Shown here piece by piece: positions 1-10,072 of a stretch of DNA of 64,000 bases (position 1 is its first letter; each line of letters begins with the position of its first letter). This DNA comes from Pseudomonas sp. LBUM920 (GTDB lineage: Bacteria; Pseudomonadota; Gammaproteobacteria; Pseudomonadales; Pseudomonadaceae): the NCBI RefSeq assembly GCF_003852315.1, contig NZ_CP027762.1, positions 1,717,501 through 1,781,500 on the forward strand, in the 5' to 3' direction. The translations under genes and the position numbers were made by a program. A model generated the notes under the pieces. That model did not search any database. It had not been told where the DNA came from and saw only the letters and a program-made list of their open reading frames with translations.

Positions 1-988
<988 letters not shown>

Positions 989-1184
989 TACATGACTCCT
1001 TATGGTCCGCACGGCTACGGACCTGACGGGACGAACAGAGCTATCAACTTAGCCCTGTTTTCATTAGCAGGCTAATAACTGGACTCTATCGTTAAGTCCA
1101 AGGTTCCGAACTCGGCTATCATGCGCGCGTTTTCATGACAGGTAGTGCGATAGCGCAATGCCGGTTGATTCACCAGGAGAGTTG

Positions 1185-2261
1185 ATGAACACCCTTTTTA
1201 TGCACTGCCGGCCGGGTTTTGAAGGCGAAGTCTGTTCCGAGATCGCGGAACACGCCGCGCGCCTCAACGTTTCCGGCTATGCCAAGACCAAGACCGGCAG
1301 CGCGTGTGCCGAATTTGTCTGCACCGAAGAAGACGGCGCCCAGCGCCTGATGCACGGCCAGCGCTTTGCCGAGCTGATCTTCCCAAGGCAGTGGGCGCGC
1401 GGGGTGTTCATCGACCTGCCGGAAACCGACCGTATCAGCGTGATCCTCGCGCACCTGCAAGGCTTCCCGGTGTGCGGCAGCCTGTGGCTGGAGATGGTCG
1501 ACACCAACGACGGCAAGGAACTGTCGAACTTCTGCAAGAAATTCGAAGTGCACCTGCGCAAAGCCTTGCTGAATGCCGGCAAGCTGGTCGACGACCCGAG
1601 CAAGCCGCGCCTGCTGCTGACGTTCAAGAGCGGCCGCGAAGTGTTCATGGGCCTGGCCGAGTCGAACAACTCGGCGATGTGGCCGATGGGCATCCCGCGC
1701 CTCAAGTTCCCGCGTGAGGCGCCAAGCCGCTCCACCCTGAAGCTGGAAGAGGCCTGGCACCACTTCATCCCCCGCGACCAGTGGGATGAGCGCCTGCACA
1801 GCGACATGACCGGCGTCGACCTCGGCGCAGCGCCTGGCGGCTGGACCTGGCAATTGGTCAACCGTGGCATGTTGGTTACGGCCATCGACAACGGCCCAAT
1901 GGCCGAAAGCCTGATGGACACCGGCCTGGTTCAGCACCTGATGGCCGACGGCTTTACCTTTGTGCCCAAGCAGCCGGTGGACTGGATGGTGTGCGATATC
2001 GTCGAGAAGCCGGCGCGTAACGCGGCCCTGCTGGAAACCTGGATTGGCGAAGGCTATTGCCGTGAGGCGGTGGTGAACCTGAAGTTGCCGATGAAGCAGC
2101 GTTACGCCGAGGTGAAGCGTTTGCTGGAACGCATCGAAGACGGCTTCAAGGCGCGTGGTATTCGTGTTGAGATCGGCTGCAAGCAGCTGTACCACGACCG
2201 TGAGGAAGTGACCTGCCACTTGCGTCGGCTGGTGGATGCGAAGAAACAGAAGTCCCGCTGA
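1185..2261 (+). CDS. rlmM: 23S rRNA 2'-O-ribose methyltransferase RlmM
   Basis: SAM-dependent enzyme that methylates the 2'-O of C2498 in 23S rRNA. The protein is 358 aa, the usual length. I chose ATG 1185 (MNTLFMHCRPGFEGEV) over the in-frame ATG at 1158 because AGGAGAGTTG sits just before it. The N-terminal half is the THUMP-like region. The C-terminal Rossmann domain shows the SAM-binding motif VDLGAAPGGWTWQLV, then MVCDIVEKPAR, and a K-x-P catalytic-type segment NLKLPMKQRY. The aconitase-RlmM-TusA gene order is familiar in Pseudomonas. Confidence 0.96.
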   Translation: MNTLFMHCRPGFEGEVCSEIAEHAARLNVSGYAKTKTGSACAEFVCTEEDGAQRLMHGQRFAELIFPRQWARGVFIDLPETDRISVILAHLQGFPVCGSLWLEMVDTNDGKELSNFCKKFEVHLRKALLNAGKLVDDPSKPRLLLTFKSGREVFMGLAESNNSAMWPMGIPRLKFPREAPSRSTLKLEEAWHHFIPRDQWDERLHSDMTGVDLGAAPGGWTWQLVNRGMLVTAIDNGPMAESLMDTGLVQHLMADGFTFVPKQPVDWMVCDIVEKPARNAALLETWIGEGYCREAVVNLKLPMKQRYAEVKRLLERIEDGFKARGIRVEIGCKQLYHDREEVTCHLRRLVDAKKQKSR

Positions 2262-2285
2262 CACCTTGAGGTGACCACAAGACCA

Positions 2286-2385
2286 ATGTGGCAGCGGGCT
2301 TGCTCGCTAAAGCGGTATAACCGTCGAAATTTATGTTGAATGTGCCCGCGTCTTCGCGAGCAAGTCGAACCGCCGCTCCCACATT
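2286..2385. repeat. REPIN (two inverted REP palindromes, degenerate)
   Basis: A ~100-base element between rlmM and tusA. The left arm resembles ATGTGGCAGCGGGCTTGCTCGC and the right arm is a near inverse complement ending CCGCTCCCACAT. The arms carry more mismatches than other copies in the window. It is a non-autonomous REPIN-type element; no RAYT transposase is seen in the window. Confidence 0.85.
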
Positions 2386-2413
2386 TGAGCGGTGCACGTT
2401 TCAGGAGTGACGT

Positions 2414-2665
2414 ATGAACCAGCCCCTCGAATTGCCGGCAGACGCCGTGCTCGACGCCACCGGCCTCAACTGCCCGGAGCCGGTGATGATGCTGCACCAG
2501 CACATCCGCGACTTGCCGCCCGGCGGCTTGCTCAAGGTGATTGCGACCGACCCGTCCACCCGCCGCGATATTCCCAAGTTCTGCGTGTTCCTTGACCACG
2601 AACTGGTGGATCAGCAGGAACAGGCCGGTACGTACCTGTACTGGATTCGCAAGAAGGCCGATTAA
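2414..2665 (+). CDS. tusA: Sulfur carrier / sulfurtransferase TusA
   Basis: Small (83 aa) sulfur-relay protein that takes persulfide sulfur from IscS and passes it to TusBCD for 2-thiouridine formation on tRNA. It has the family signature LDATGLNCPEPVMML with catalytic Cys20, followed by GGLLKVIATDPSTRRDIPKFC. The RBS CAGGAGTG lies before ATG 2414. It converges with the MATE gene: the two stop codons share the palindrome TTAA at 2662-2665, leaving no spacer. Confidence 0.97.
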   Translation: MNQPLELPADAVLDATGLNCPEPVMMLHQHIRDLPPGGLLKVIATDPSTRRDIPKFCVFLDHELVDQQEQAGTYLYWIRKKAD

Positions 2666-4044
2666 ACCAGGCGAATCCGCCGGCGCGCGCTGCGTGTCAG
2701 GCGGATCACCAGCATCGCGGCGGCGCAGCTCAAGCCCACGATCAGTCCCTGCCACAAGCCACTGGGCCCACTGGCGGCGCCCAGCCAATCGGTCAGCCCC
2801 AGCGCGTAACCCACCGGCAACCCCACGCCCCAATACGCGAACAAGGTCAGCACCATGGTCACCCTTGTGTCCTGATAACCCCGCAGCGCGCCGGCGGCCG
2901 TGACCTGGATCGCGTCCGAAAACTGGAACAGCGCCGCAAACACGATCAGCATCGACGCCACGTGGATCACCGAGGGATCCGGGGTGTAGATCGTGGCAAT
3001 TTGCTCGCGAAACAGCAGCATCAGGCTGCACGACAGGCACGCGTAGGTCAGTGCCGTGCCCATGCCGACTCCAGCAGCGAAACGCGCCTCACGCGGCTCG
3101 CCGCGGCCCAGGGCCTGGCCGACACGCACGGTCACGGCCATGCTCAGCGAGTAAGGGATCATGAACACCAGCGAACTGAAGTTCAGCGCGATCTGGTGTC
3201 CGGCCACTACGCTGGCGCCCAGGCTGCCGATCAGCAGGGCGATCACCGCAAAGATGCTCGATTCGGCAAACACCGCGATGCCAATCGGCAGGCCGATGCT
3301 CAGCACACGCTTGATCACCGACCATTGTGGCCAGTCGAAACGCTTGAACAACTCGCTGCTCTGATAGGCCGGTGCCCAGCGCGTCCACGCGGCCAGGCCG
3401 AGCATCATCACCCACATCACGATTGCCGTGGCCCAGCCGCAACCCACGCCGCCCATGGCCGGCACGCCGAAGTGGCCATAAATGAACACGTAGTTCAGCG
3501 GAATATTCAGCGCCAGCCCGCACAGGCCCATGACCATGCTCGGGCGCGTGCGGCCCAGGCCATCGCTGAAGCAGCGCAGCACGTAATACAGGGCGATGGC
3601 CGGCATGCCGGAGGCGATGCCGTGCAAGTAGGCCATGCACGGTTTGATCAGCTCGGGGTCGACATTCATCGCATGCAGGATCGGCTCGGCGCTGACCAGC
3701 ATCAGCAGCGCGGTGAGCCCGACCACCACGGCCAGCCACAGCGATTGACGCACCAGCGGGCCGATCTCGGTGTAGTGGCCGGCGCCGAAGCGCTGGGCGA
3801 CCTTGGGCGTGGTGGCCAGCAAGGTGCCGGTCATCAGCAGGTACACCGGAATCCAGATCGAGTTGCCCAGGGCCACCGCTGCCAGGTCTCGCGGGCTCAC
3901 GCGCCCGGCCATCACCGCGTCGACGAAGCCCATGGCGGTGGTCGCGAGTTGGCCAATCATGATCGGCAGGGCCAGGGTCAGCAGGCTGCGCACCTCGCGG
4001 CTGACGCGGGCGGGGCGGGAGAGGGCGGTAGTGGCGGTGTTCAC
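2662..4044 (-). CDS. MATE family multidrug/Na+ antiporter (NorM/PmpM-like)
   Basis: Inner-membrane exporter of the multidrug and toxic compound extrusion family, driven by Na+ or H+. It has about 12 hydrophobic segments, the conserved N-terminal LALPIMIGQLATTAMGFVDAVMAGR, and a second internal repeat (IGLPIGIAVFAESSIFAV, with GHQIALNFSSLVFMIPYSLS). I prefer GTG 4044 (reads VNTATTALSRPAR), which gives 460 aa, the usual MATE length; the open frame extends to ATG 4101. Its stop codon overlaps that of the convergent tusA. The substrate cannot be told from sequence. Confidence 0.93.
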   Translation of the reverse strand: MNTATTALSRPARVSREVRSLLTLALPIMIGQLATTAMGFVDAVMAGRVSPRDLAAVALGNSIWIPVYLLMTGTLLATTPKVAQRFGAGHYTEIGPLVRQSLWLAVVVGLTALLMLVSAEPILHAMNVDPELIKPCMAYLHGIASGMPAIALYYVLRCFSDGLGRTRPSMVMGLCGLALNIPLNYVFIYGHFGVPAMGGVGCGWATAIVMWVMMLGLAAWTRWAPAYQSSELFKRFDWPQWSVIKRVLSIGLPIGIAVFAESSIFAVIALLIGSLGASVVAGHQIALNFSSLVFMIPYSLSMAVTVRVGQALGRGEPREARFAAGVGMGTALTYACLSCSLMLLFREQIATIYTPDPSVIHVASMLIVFAALFQFSDAIQVTAAGALRGYQDTRVTMVLTLFAYWGVGLPVGYALGLTDWLGAASGPSGLWQGLIVGLSCAAAMLVIRLTRSARRRIRLV

Positions 4045-4176
4045 GTGCGAGTGTCCAGTAAAAGTATTGCAAAGGACGGCGAAGTCTACGCGCTGACGCA
4101 ACGGTCAGGAAAAAACCTGTGTTAGCGATTTGTAAGCGCTCCTGCGCCAGCCGCGTTAATCCTGTGTGTGCTGGCT

Positions 4177-4267
4177 TGTGTGGGCGCTGGCTTGCCTGCG
4201 ATGCAGACGCCTCGGTCCATCAGCTGTACCGAGGTGATGCTATCGCGGGCAAGCCCGGCGCCCACAT
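4177..4267. repeat. REPIN between MATE gene and pdxB
   Basis: Inverted pair of REP palindromes: left TGGGCGCTGGCTTGCCTGCG, right CGCGGGCAAGCCCGGCGCCCA. The spacer contains a smaller hairpin (CCTCGGT ... ACCGAGG). It lies upstream of pdxB and could form a long stem in any transcript that crosses it. Confidence 0.87.
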
Positions 4268-4345
4268 AAGCACTGCCCACCTGGCATCTGCGGTGTTACA
4301 CAGATCGCATCCCTGTACACTGCTGGTCCGCGAAAGGAGCCTGCC

Positions 4346-5488
4346 ATGCTGATTGTTGCCGACGAAAATATCCCGCTGCTCGATGCATTCTTCGAAGGGT
4401 TTGGCGAGATTCGCCGGGTGCCCGGCCGGTCCATCGACCGCGCCACGGTCGAGCAGGCCGACGTGCTGCTGGTGCGCTCGGTGACCAACGTCAATCGCGC
4501 GTTGCTGGAAGGCACGCAGGTACGGTTTGTCGGCACTTGCACCATCGGCACCGACCATCTGGACCTGGATTACTTCAAGCAGGCCGGCATCACCTGGTCC
4601 AGCGCGCCGGGCTGCAATGCGCGTGGCGTGGTGGACTATGTGCTGGGCAGCCTGCAGACCCTGGCCGAAATCGAAGGCGCTGACCTCAATCAGCGCACCT
4701 ATGGCGTTGTGGGTGCCGGTGAAGTCGGCGGGCGGTTGGTCAAGGTGCTCAAGGGCCTGGGCTGGAACGTGCTGGTGTGTGACCCGCCGCGCCAGATCGC
4801 TGAAGACGGCGAGTACGTCAGCCTCGAACAGATCATCCAGCAGTGCGACGTCATCAGCCTGCACACGCCGCTGACCAAGTCCGGCAACGGCTCCACCTGG
4901 CATTTGTTTGACCGCGAGCGCCTCAACCGCCTCAGGCCTGGCGCCTGGCTGATCAATGCCAGCCGTGGTCCGGTGTTGGATAACGCGGCCCTGCGCGAAG
5001 TGTTGCTGGCGCGCGAGGACCTGCAGGCCGTGCTGGACGTGTGGGAGGGTGAGCCGGAAGTGGACGCCGACCTGGCTGACCTGTGTGTGCTGGCCACTCC
5101 GCATATCGCCGGGTACAGCCTCGACGGCAAGCAGCGCGGCACTGCACAGATTTATCAGGCGTTCTGCGCCCATCTGGGCCAGGCGCCGAGCATCCAGCTA
5201 AGCGATCTGCTGCCGCAGCCCTGGCTGGCCGAGGTGCACTTGAACGCTTCGACCGACCCGGCCTGGGCGTTGGCGACCTTGTGCCGCAGCGTGTACGACC
5301 CGCGCCGTGATGACGCGGATTTTCGCCGTAGCCTCGTAGGCTCTGTGGACGAGCAACGCAAGGCGTTCGACCTGCTGCGCAAGCATTATCCGCAGCGCCG
5401 TGAGATTGACGGCTTGAAGGTGCGAATCAATGGCGACTCTGCCGCGCTGTCGGCGATCGTCACCGCCCTGGGCGCCGAACTGCTTTAA
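4346..5488 (+). CDS. pdxB: Erythronate-4-phosphate dehydrogenase PdxB
   Basis: NAD-dependent D-2-hydroxyacid dehydrogenase acting in the DXP-dependent pyridoxal-phosphate pathway; it oxidises 4-phosphoerythronate. The 380-aa length is typical. Motifs in order: MLIVADENIPLLDAFF, VGTCTIGTDHLD, the Rossmann segment TYGVVGAGEVGGRLVKVL, the catalytic-domain INASRGPVLD and VLDVWEGEP, and the ATPHIAGYS histidine. The C-terminal ~90 residues are the PdxB-specific dimerisation domain. AAAGGAGCCTGCC precedes ATG 4346. It is a single gene followed by a hairpin terminator. Confidence 0.97.
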   Translation: MLIVADENIPLLDAFFEGFGEIRRVPGRSIDRATVEQADVLLVRSVTNVNRALLEGTQVRFVGTCTIGTDHLDLDYFKQAGITWSSAPGCNARGVVDYVLGSLQTLAEIEGADLNQRTYGVVGAGEVGGRLVKVLKGLGWNVLVCDPPRQIAEDGEYVSLEQIIQQCDVISLHTPLTKSGNGSTWHLFDRERLNRLRPGAWLINASRGPVLDNAALREVLLAREDLQAVLDVWEGEPEVDADLADLCVLATPHIAGYSLDGKQRGTAQIYQAFCAHLGQAPSIQLSDLLPQPWLAEVHLNASTDPAWALATLCRSVYDPRRDDADFRRSLVGSVDEQRKAFDLLRKHYPQRREIDGLKVRINGDSAALSAIVTALGAELL

Positions 5489-5528
5489 CGCAACGCGCCG
5501 GTAAGGGGCGTGCGCATACGCAAGGCAT

Positions 5529-5557
5529 AAAAAACCCGGCCACAGGGGCCGGGTTTG
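5529..5557 (-). terminator. Intrinsic terminator between convergent pdxB and the 5574 gene
   Basis: Stem AAACCCGGCC / GGCCGGGTTT at 5532-5555. Read leftward it is followed by a run of T's (the A-run at 5529-5534 on the plus strand). It therefore serves the minus-strand small gene best and may also end pdxB transcripts. Confidence 0.85.
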
Positions 5558-5573
5558 AAAGAGCTCGGGCGTA

Positions 5574-5747
5574 TCAGCCTTGCTGCGCAGGCTTGACCAG
5601 GCGCTGTTCCAGTTCGCGGCACGCTTGCTGGATCATCTCTTCGGTAATCTGCACTTCGCGGCCTTGAGCGTCGATCACGGAGCAAGGCAGATGCTGCGGT
5701 TGGCGGATTACTTCAATCTTGGCATCGCTGCTGTTTTGCAAGGTCAT
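5574..5747 (-). CDS. Small conserved Pseudomonas protein (PA1571-like)
   Basis: Predicted 57-aa soluble protein MTLQNSSDAKIEVIRQPQHL..., rich in Glu and Gln, ending LVKPAQQG. I chose ATG 5747 because GAGGAGACAGGCC precedes it; an in-frame ATG at 5762 exists. There is no signal peptide or membrane segment. It looks like the small PA1571-type family found across Pseudomonas (recognised from memory), whose function is unknown to me. A perfect terminator follows, supporting a genuine single-gene transcript. Confidence 0.75.
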   Translation of the reverse strand: MTLQNSSDAKIEVIRQPQHLPCSVIDAQGREVQITEEMIQQACRELEQRLVKPAQQG

Positions 5748-6005
5748 GGCCTGTCTCCTCATCAGGTTGTGTACCTACTGTGTTTCTTACATTAAGCCCC
5801 CCGCGTGACCAAGCTATTACAACTCCTTACAAAGTCACCGGTTCGAACAACCAGTCCACCAGAAAGCGATACAAATTTCCAGATGGGGGTTAGACCGATA
5901 ACCTCTAGGGATCAGCATCGGCGGGCATAATTAACCTGACTCATTGTTATTTACTCAAGTTCCCCCAATGTTGTGGTGTAGATACTTATCTCCCCTGCGC
6001 AGGTG

Positions 6006-7793
6006 ATGCCCTCCATGTTCTCAGTCCGTCAACGCCGTGCGATCCGCTTGGCCAGCCGCTTTATCGCGCCCTACCGTTGGCAGGCGCTGGGTGCCTTGCT
6101 GGCGCTGATCGTCACGGCAGGCATCACCTTGTCCATGGGGCAGGGCATTCGCCTGCTGGTCGACCAGGGTTTTATGACGCAGTCGCCGCACCTGCTCAAC
6201 CAATCCATTGGCCTGTTCATGATTCTGGTGCTGGGCCTGGCCGTGGGTACGTTTGCGCGGTTTTACCTGGTGTCGTGGATCGGCGAGCGGGTGGTGGCGG
6301 ATATTCGCCGGCAAGTGTTCAACCATTTGATCTACCTGCACCCCGGCTTTTACGAAAACAATCGCAGCTCGGAAATCCAGTCGCGGTTGACCACCGACAC
6401 CACCTTGTTGCAATCGGTGATCGGCTCCTCGCTGTCGCTGTTCCTGCGCAACGCCCTGATGGTCATCGGCGGCATCGTGCTGCTGTTTGTCACCAACCCC
6501 AAGCTCACCAGTATCGTGGTGATCGCGCTGCCGCTGGTGCTGGCGCCGATCCTGATTTTCGGCCGGCGTGTGCGCAGCCTCTCGCGCCTGAGCCAGGACC
6601 GTATCGCTGACGTCGGCAGTTATGTGTCCGAGACCCTCGGCCAGATCAAGACCGTGCAGGCCTACAACCATCAGGTCCAGGACGAGCAGCGTTTTGCCGT
6701 CACCGTGGAGGAGGCCTTTGCCACCGCGCGCAAACGGATCGTGCAACGCGCCTGGCTGATTACGCTGGTGATCATGCTGGTGCTCGGCGCCGTTGGCGTG
6801 ATGCTGTGGGTCGGCGGGATGGACGTGATTGGCGGACGCATTTCCGGCGGTGAGCTGGCCGCGTTCGTGTTTTACAGCCTGATCGTCGGCAGTGCGGTCG
6901 GCACGTTGAGCGAAGTACTTGGCGAACTGCAACGCGCCGCCGGTGCTGCCGAGCGGATTGGCGAGTTGTTGCAGTCGAGCAATGAAATTCAGGCGCCAGC
7001 CGATGGCACCTTACGGTTGCCGGAGCGCGTCAGCGGCCGCATGGAACTGCAAGACCTGCGCTTTTCCTACCCGTCGCGCCCGGACAGCTATGCCATCGAT
7101 GGTTTGAGCCTGACCATTAATCCCGGCGAAACCCTGGCACTGGTCGGGCCGTCCGGCGCCGGTAAATCCACGATCTTCGACCTGCTGCTGCGTTTTTATG
7201 ACCCCCAGCACGGCCGCATTCTGCTCGAAGGCCACGCGCTGACCGCGCTCGACCCGATGGACCTGCGCCGCCACTTCGCATTGGTGTCCCAAAGCCCGGC
7301 GCTGTTTTTCGGCAGCGTCGAAGAAAACATCCGCTACGGCAACCCGTCCGCCACCACCGCGCAGGTCGAGGCTGCGGCGCGCATCGCCCATGCCCACGAC
7401 TTCATCCTGCAAATGCCCCAGGGTTATCAGACTCACCTTGGCGACGGCGGCATGGGCCTCTCCGGCGGCCAGCGCCAACGCCTGGCCATCGCCCGTGCGT
7501 TGTTGGTGGACGCGCCGATCCTGCTGTTGGACGAAGCCACCAGCGCACTGGATGCCCAGAGCGAGCATTTGATTCAGCAGGCATTGCCGCAACTGATGCA
7601 GGGCCGCACCACGTTGGTGATTGCGCATCGATTGGCAACGGTGAAAAACGCCGACCGCATTGCGGTGATGGACCAGGGCAAGCTGGTGGCGGTGGGCACG
7701 CATCAGCAACTGATCGCGAGCAATCCTTTGTATGCGCGGTTGGCGGCGTTGCAGTTCAATGATGGTGATGAGGTCGCGAAAAGCGAGGCATAG
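6006..7793 (+). CDS. ABC exporter, fused permease-ATPase (MsbA/lipid-exporter-like)
   Basis: Half-transporter of the type-I exporter family; it acts as a homodimer in the inner membrane. The N-terminal ~310 residues hold six membrane segments and the ABC transmembrane domain (GQIKTVQAYNHQVQDEQRF is the typical coupling region). The C-terminal ATPase shows Walker A GPSGAGKST, Q-loop ALVSQSPALFFGSV, signature LSGGQRQRLAIARALL and Walker B ILLLDEATSALD with the H-loop VIAHRLATV. Starts at GTG 6003, ATG 6006 and ATG 6015 are all possible; no strong Shine-Dalgarno decides. MsbA already has its own locus in pseudomonads, so the substrate is open (lipid or drug). A REP/tandem-repeat zone follows. 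Confidence 0.9.
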   Translation: MPSMFSVRQRRAIRLASRFIAPYRWQALGALLALIVTAGITLSMGQGIRLLVDQGFMTQSPHLLNQSIGLFMILVLGLAVGTFARFYLVSWIGERVVADIRRQVFNHLIYLHPGFYENNRSSEIQSRLTTDTTLLQSVIGSSLSLFLRNALMVIGGIVLLFVTNPKLTSIVVIALPLVLAPILIFGRRVRSLSRLSQDRIADVGSYVSETLGQIKTVQAYNHQVQDEQRFAVTVEEAFATARKRIVQRAWLITLVIMLVLGAVGVMLWVGGMDVIGGRISGGELAAFVFYSLIVGSAVGTLSEVLGELQRAAGAAERIGELLQSSNEIQAPADGTLRLPERVSGRMELQDLRFSYPSRPDSYAIDGLSLTINPGETLALVGPSGAGKSTIFDLLLRFYDPQHGRILLEGHALTALDPMDLRRHFALVSQSPALFFGSVEENIRYGNPSATTAQVEAAARIAHAHDFILQMPQGYQTHLGDGGMGLSGGQRQRLAIARALLVDAPILLLDEATSALDAQSEHLIQQALPQLMQGRTTLVIAHRLATVKNADRIAVMDQGKLVAVGTHQQLIASNPLYARLAALQFNDGDEVAKSEA

Positions 7794-7811
7794 CCGGCCT
7801 GCGTTGCGCTG

Positions 7812-7937
7812 TTCCTGTGGTGAGCAGGCCTGTTGTGGCTAGCAGGCCGGATGTGGCGAGCGGGCTTGGTGTGGCAAGTAGGCTTGTTGTGGTGAGCAAG
7901 CTTGTTGTGGCAAGTAGGCATGTTGTGGCGAGCGGGC
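7812..7937. repeat. Seven tandem 18-bp units, consensus TTGTTGTGGCGAGCGGGC
   Basis: Seven consecutive 18-base units (7812, 7830, 7848, 7866, 7884, 7902, 7920) with a few differences each, for example TTGTTGTGGTGAGCAAGC and TTGGTGTGGCAAGTAGGC. The last unit runs directly into a REP palindrome (TTGCCCCGCGTTGGG), and the unit equals the outer end of that REP. It is direct-repeat amplification at a REPIN edge. No gene is supported here. Confidence 0.9.
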
Positions 7938-8098
7938 TTGCCCCGCGTTGGGCTGCGTAGCAGCCCCAAAACCTGTCTACCCGGTTTGAGCGGTTATGCC
8001 GAGGCGCCTGGATGGGGAGCGCTTCGCACTCCAGCGCAGGGCAAGCCTGCTCGCCACAACAGGCCTGCTCTCCACACTAAGACTGCTCTGCACAACAA
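7938..8098. repeat. REPIN core plus three inverted 18-bp units
   Basis: Continues the tandem array. A REP palindrome (GGGCTGCGTAGCAGCCC) is followed by a spacer and a second inverted REP half (CGCAGGGCAAGCC). Three 18-base units then run in the opposite orientation (8045, 8063, 8081; for example GCCTGCTCGCCACAACAG). The whole 7812-8098 block is thus an REPIN with short tandem amplification on both flanks. Confidence 0.82.
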
Positions 8099-8143
8099 GC
8101 CCCGCACCAGAAAAAACCACCACAGGCTCTTCGTCAGTCAACC

Positions 8144-10072
8144 TTACTGATCGTCAAAATACCGCTCATGCCAATCCACCAACGGCTGCGGTGAGTTGAG
8201 CTTTTGCCCGTAGATCACCGAATAAGACAGCACGTTCTGCACGTACTGGCGGGTTTCGTCGAACGGGATGCTTTCCACCCACACATCAAAACTCAGGTGA
8301 TCAGCACCGCGCAGCCATTGGCGTACACGCCCTGGGCCAGCGTTGTAGGCGGCGGAGGCAAGCACGCGGTTGCCGTTGAACTGGCTGTGCACCTGGCTCA
8401 GGTAGGCGGCGCCAAGCTGGATGTTTTTGTCCGGGTCCAGCACCTGGGCCGGGGAGGCCAGTGGGATGCTGAACTTGCGTGCGGTTTCCTTGGCGGTGCC
8501 GGGCATCAGTTGCATCAGGCCGCTGGCGCCGACGCCGGAGCGCGCGTCGTCCATGAAGGCACTTTCCTGGCGGGTAATGGCAAACACCCAGCTGGAATGC
8601 AGGCCACGCACCTTGGCTTCGCGCACCAAGGTGTCACGGTGGGCCATCGGGAAGCGGATATCCAGGTCATCCCAGTACTGGGCCTGGCTGATGGTGCGGA
8701 TGGCCGGGAAGTACCACTTCATGTCGTAGGCCAGCTTGGCCTGGGCGACCATTTCATCGCGATTGAAGTGGCGGCTGACGTGGTACCACTCGCGGCGGCC
8801 ATCGACAATCTGGCCACGTGCATAGAACTCCAGCGCGCGGCGTACGCCGGGCGTGTTACGGACCTTGTTGACCAGCGCCTGGCTCATCACCAGCGGCTTG
8901 TTTTTCAGCTGATACGGCGCCTTGGAGCGGTCGGCGGCAAGGAAACCGTAGAAATCCCGTTCTTGTGCAAGGTTTTTGTACAGCACCAGCGGCTGCGGGT
9001 TTTTCGGCTCGGCCAGCTCCAGGCTGCGCGCTTGCCAGTAACGCCAGCGGTTGGTGGTCGCCAGGTCTTGTGGGAGCTTGCGGGTCAACTGGTAGGCATC
9101 TTCCCAGCGTGCCAGACGCAGCAGCAGGCGCAGGCGCCATTCGGAGACGGTGTTGTCACGCAGCTCGGGGTCGTATTTGGTCATCACGTCCAGCGCGCGC
9201 GGGTCGTAGCGGCGTGCCAGGGTCAAGCCGATTTCGCGGGCGATCGACACTTTTTCGTCACGCGAGAAGTGCATGCTGCTGGCGTAGCCGTCGAGCAGCG
9301 CCATGGCCTTGTCCGGGTCCTGGCGGGCCAGGCGGCGCAGGCCCAGGCCGACGGCGTCAGACATGGCCTCGTTGGCCGGCAGGAAGCGTGACGGGTCGCT
9401 GAGCATGTCCGGCTTTTGCGCCACGTCGACCATCAGCCGGCCTTGGGCGCCAAGGGTCGGCAGGGTTTTCACCAGGCTGTTGGCCAGCGCGTAGTTGCGT
9501 GCTTCGGCGGCGAGCTTGGCGCGGTCCCAGATTTTCTGTTCAGTGAGTTGGCCATCGGCGGCCCACTGGCCGAACGTGGCGTCACACGCGGCGGGTTGGG
9601 ATTTGCCGGTCAGCCAGAGTTTTTCGGTGGTCTTGTAGCCTTCGGCTTTCAAGTTATGGGTGAGCTGGTACTGACCATGCAGGCAGTCCAGTTCGACGAA
9701 ATTGAGTTTGGCGTCGTAGTACTTTTCAAACGTCTGCCAGTCGCCACGGTCGGCCAGCCAGCGCAACCAGCGCAGCTTCATCCAGTTGGCCTGGGGCAGG
9801 TCACCGTTTTTAGCGAGGAACTGTTCGATTTCCTCGTTGCTCGCGGTTTTCAGGCGCGCGGTCAGCTCGTCATAGGCCAGGTACGGCGTGAGCGGGTAGT
9901 CGGCCAGGGCCTGGCTGTATTGCATGTACGGCCCGCTGTCGCCTTTGGCGAGGGCGCGTTTGGCTTCATCGTAATATTGACGTTGGGTGGTGAGGTCCAC
10001 GGCCTGGGCGGATTGAACGGCGGTGGCGGAAAGAAGCAGACAAGATAAAAAGTTGAAAAGGCGACTGCGCAT
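8144..10072 (-). CDS. slt: Soluble lytic murein transglycosylase (Slt70 family)
   Basis: Periplasmic enzyme that cleaves the MurNAc-GlcNAc bond of peptidoglycan to give 1,6-anhydromuropeptides; its products feed the recycling pathway in which NagZ (also in this window) acts. I chose ATG 10072 (MRSRLFNFLSCLLLSATAVQ) because it gives a clean signal peptide cut near AQA; the frame is open to 10120. The long helical superhelix region (to ~residue 450) is followed by the C-terminal SLT domain with the catalytic-Glu motif RQESAFMDDARSGVGASGLMQLMPGT and AAYNAGPGRVRQWL. 642 aa is the usual size. Confidence 0.96.
   Translation of the reverse strand: MRSRLFNFLSCLLLSATAVQSAQAVDLTTQRQYYDEAKRALAKGDSGPYMQYSQALADYPLTPYLAYDELTARLKTASNEEIEQFLAKNGDLPQANWMKLRWLRWLADRGDWQTFEKYYDAKLNFVELDCLHGQYQLTHNLKAEGYKTTEKLWLTGKSQPAACDATFGQWAADGQLTEQKIWDRAKLAAEARNYALANSLVKTLPTLGAQGRLMVDVAQKPDMLSDPSRFLPANEAMSDAVGLGLRRLARQDPDKAMALLDGYASSMHFSRDEKVSIAREIGLTLARRYDPRALDVMTKYDPELRDNTVSEWRLRLLLRLARWEDAYQLTRKLPQDLATTNRWRYWQARSLELAEPKNPQPLVLYKNLAQERDFYGFLAADRSKAPYQLKNKPLVMSQALVNKVRNTPGVRRALEFYARGQIVDGRREWYHVSRHFNRDEMVAQAKLAYDMKWYFPAIRTISQAQYWDDLDIRFPMAHRDTLVREAKVRGLHSSWVFAITRQESAFMDDARSGVGASGLMQLMPGTAKETARKFSIPLASPAQVLDPDKNIQLGAAYLSQVHSQFNGNRVLASAAYNAGPGRVRQWLRGADHLSFDVWVESIPFDETRQYVQNVLSYSVIYGQKLNSPQPLVDWHERYFDDQ

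Noticed and set aside
7703..7969. 88-codon minus-strand frame with repeated HN-KP residues
   Set aside because: It is made of the 18-bp tandem repeats read in one frame; repeat length divisible by three keeps it open. No ribosome site or family.
7812..8098. CRISPR-like array
   Set aside because: The units are contiguous without spacers and are derived from REP ends; no cas genes are near.
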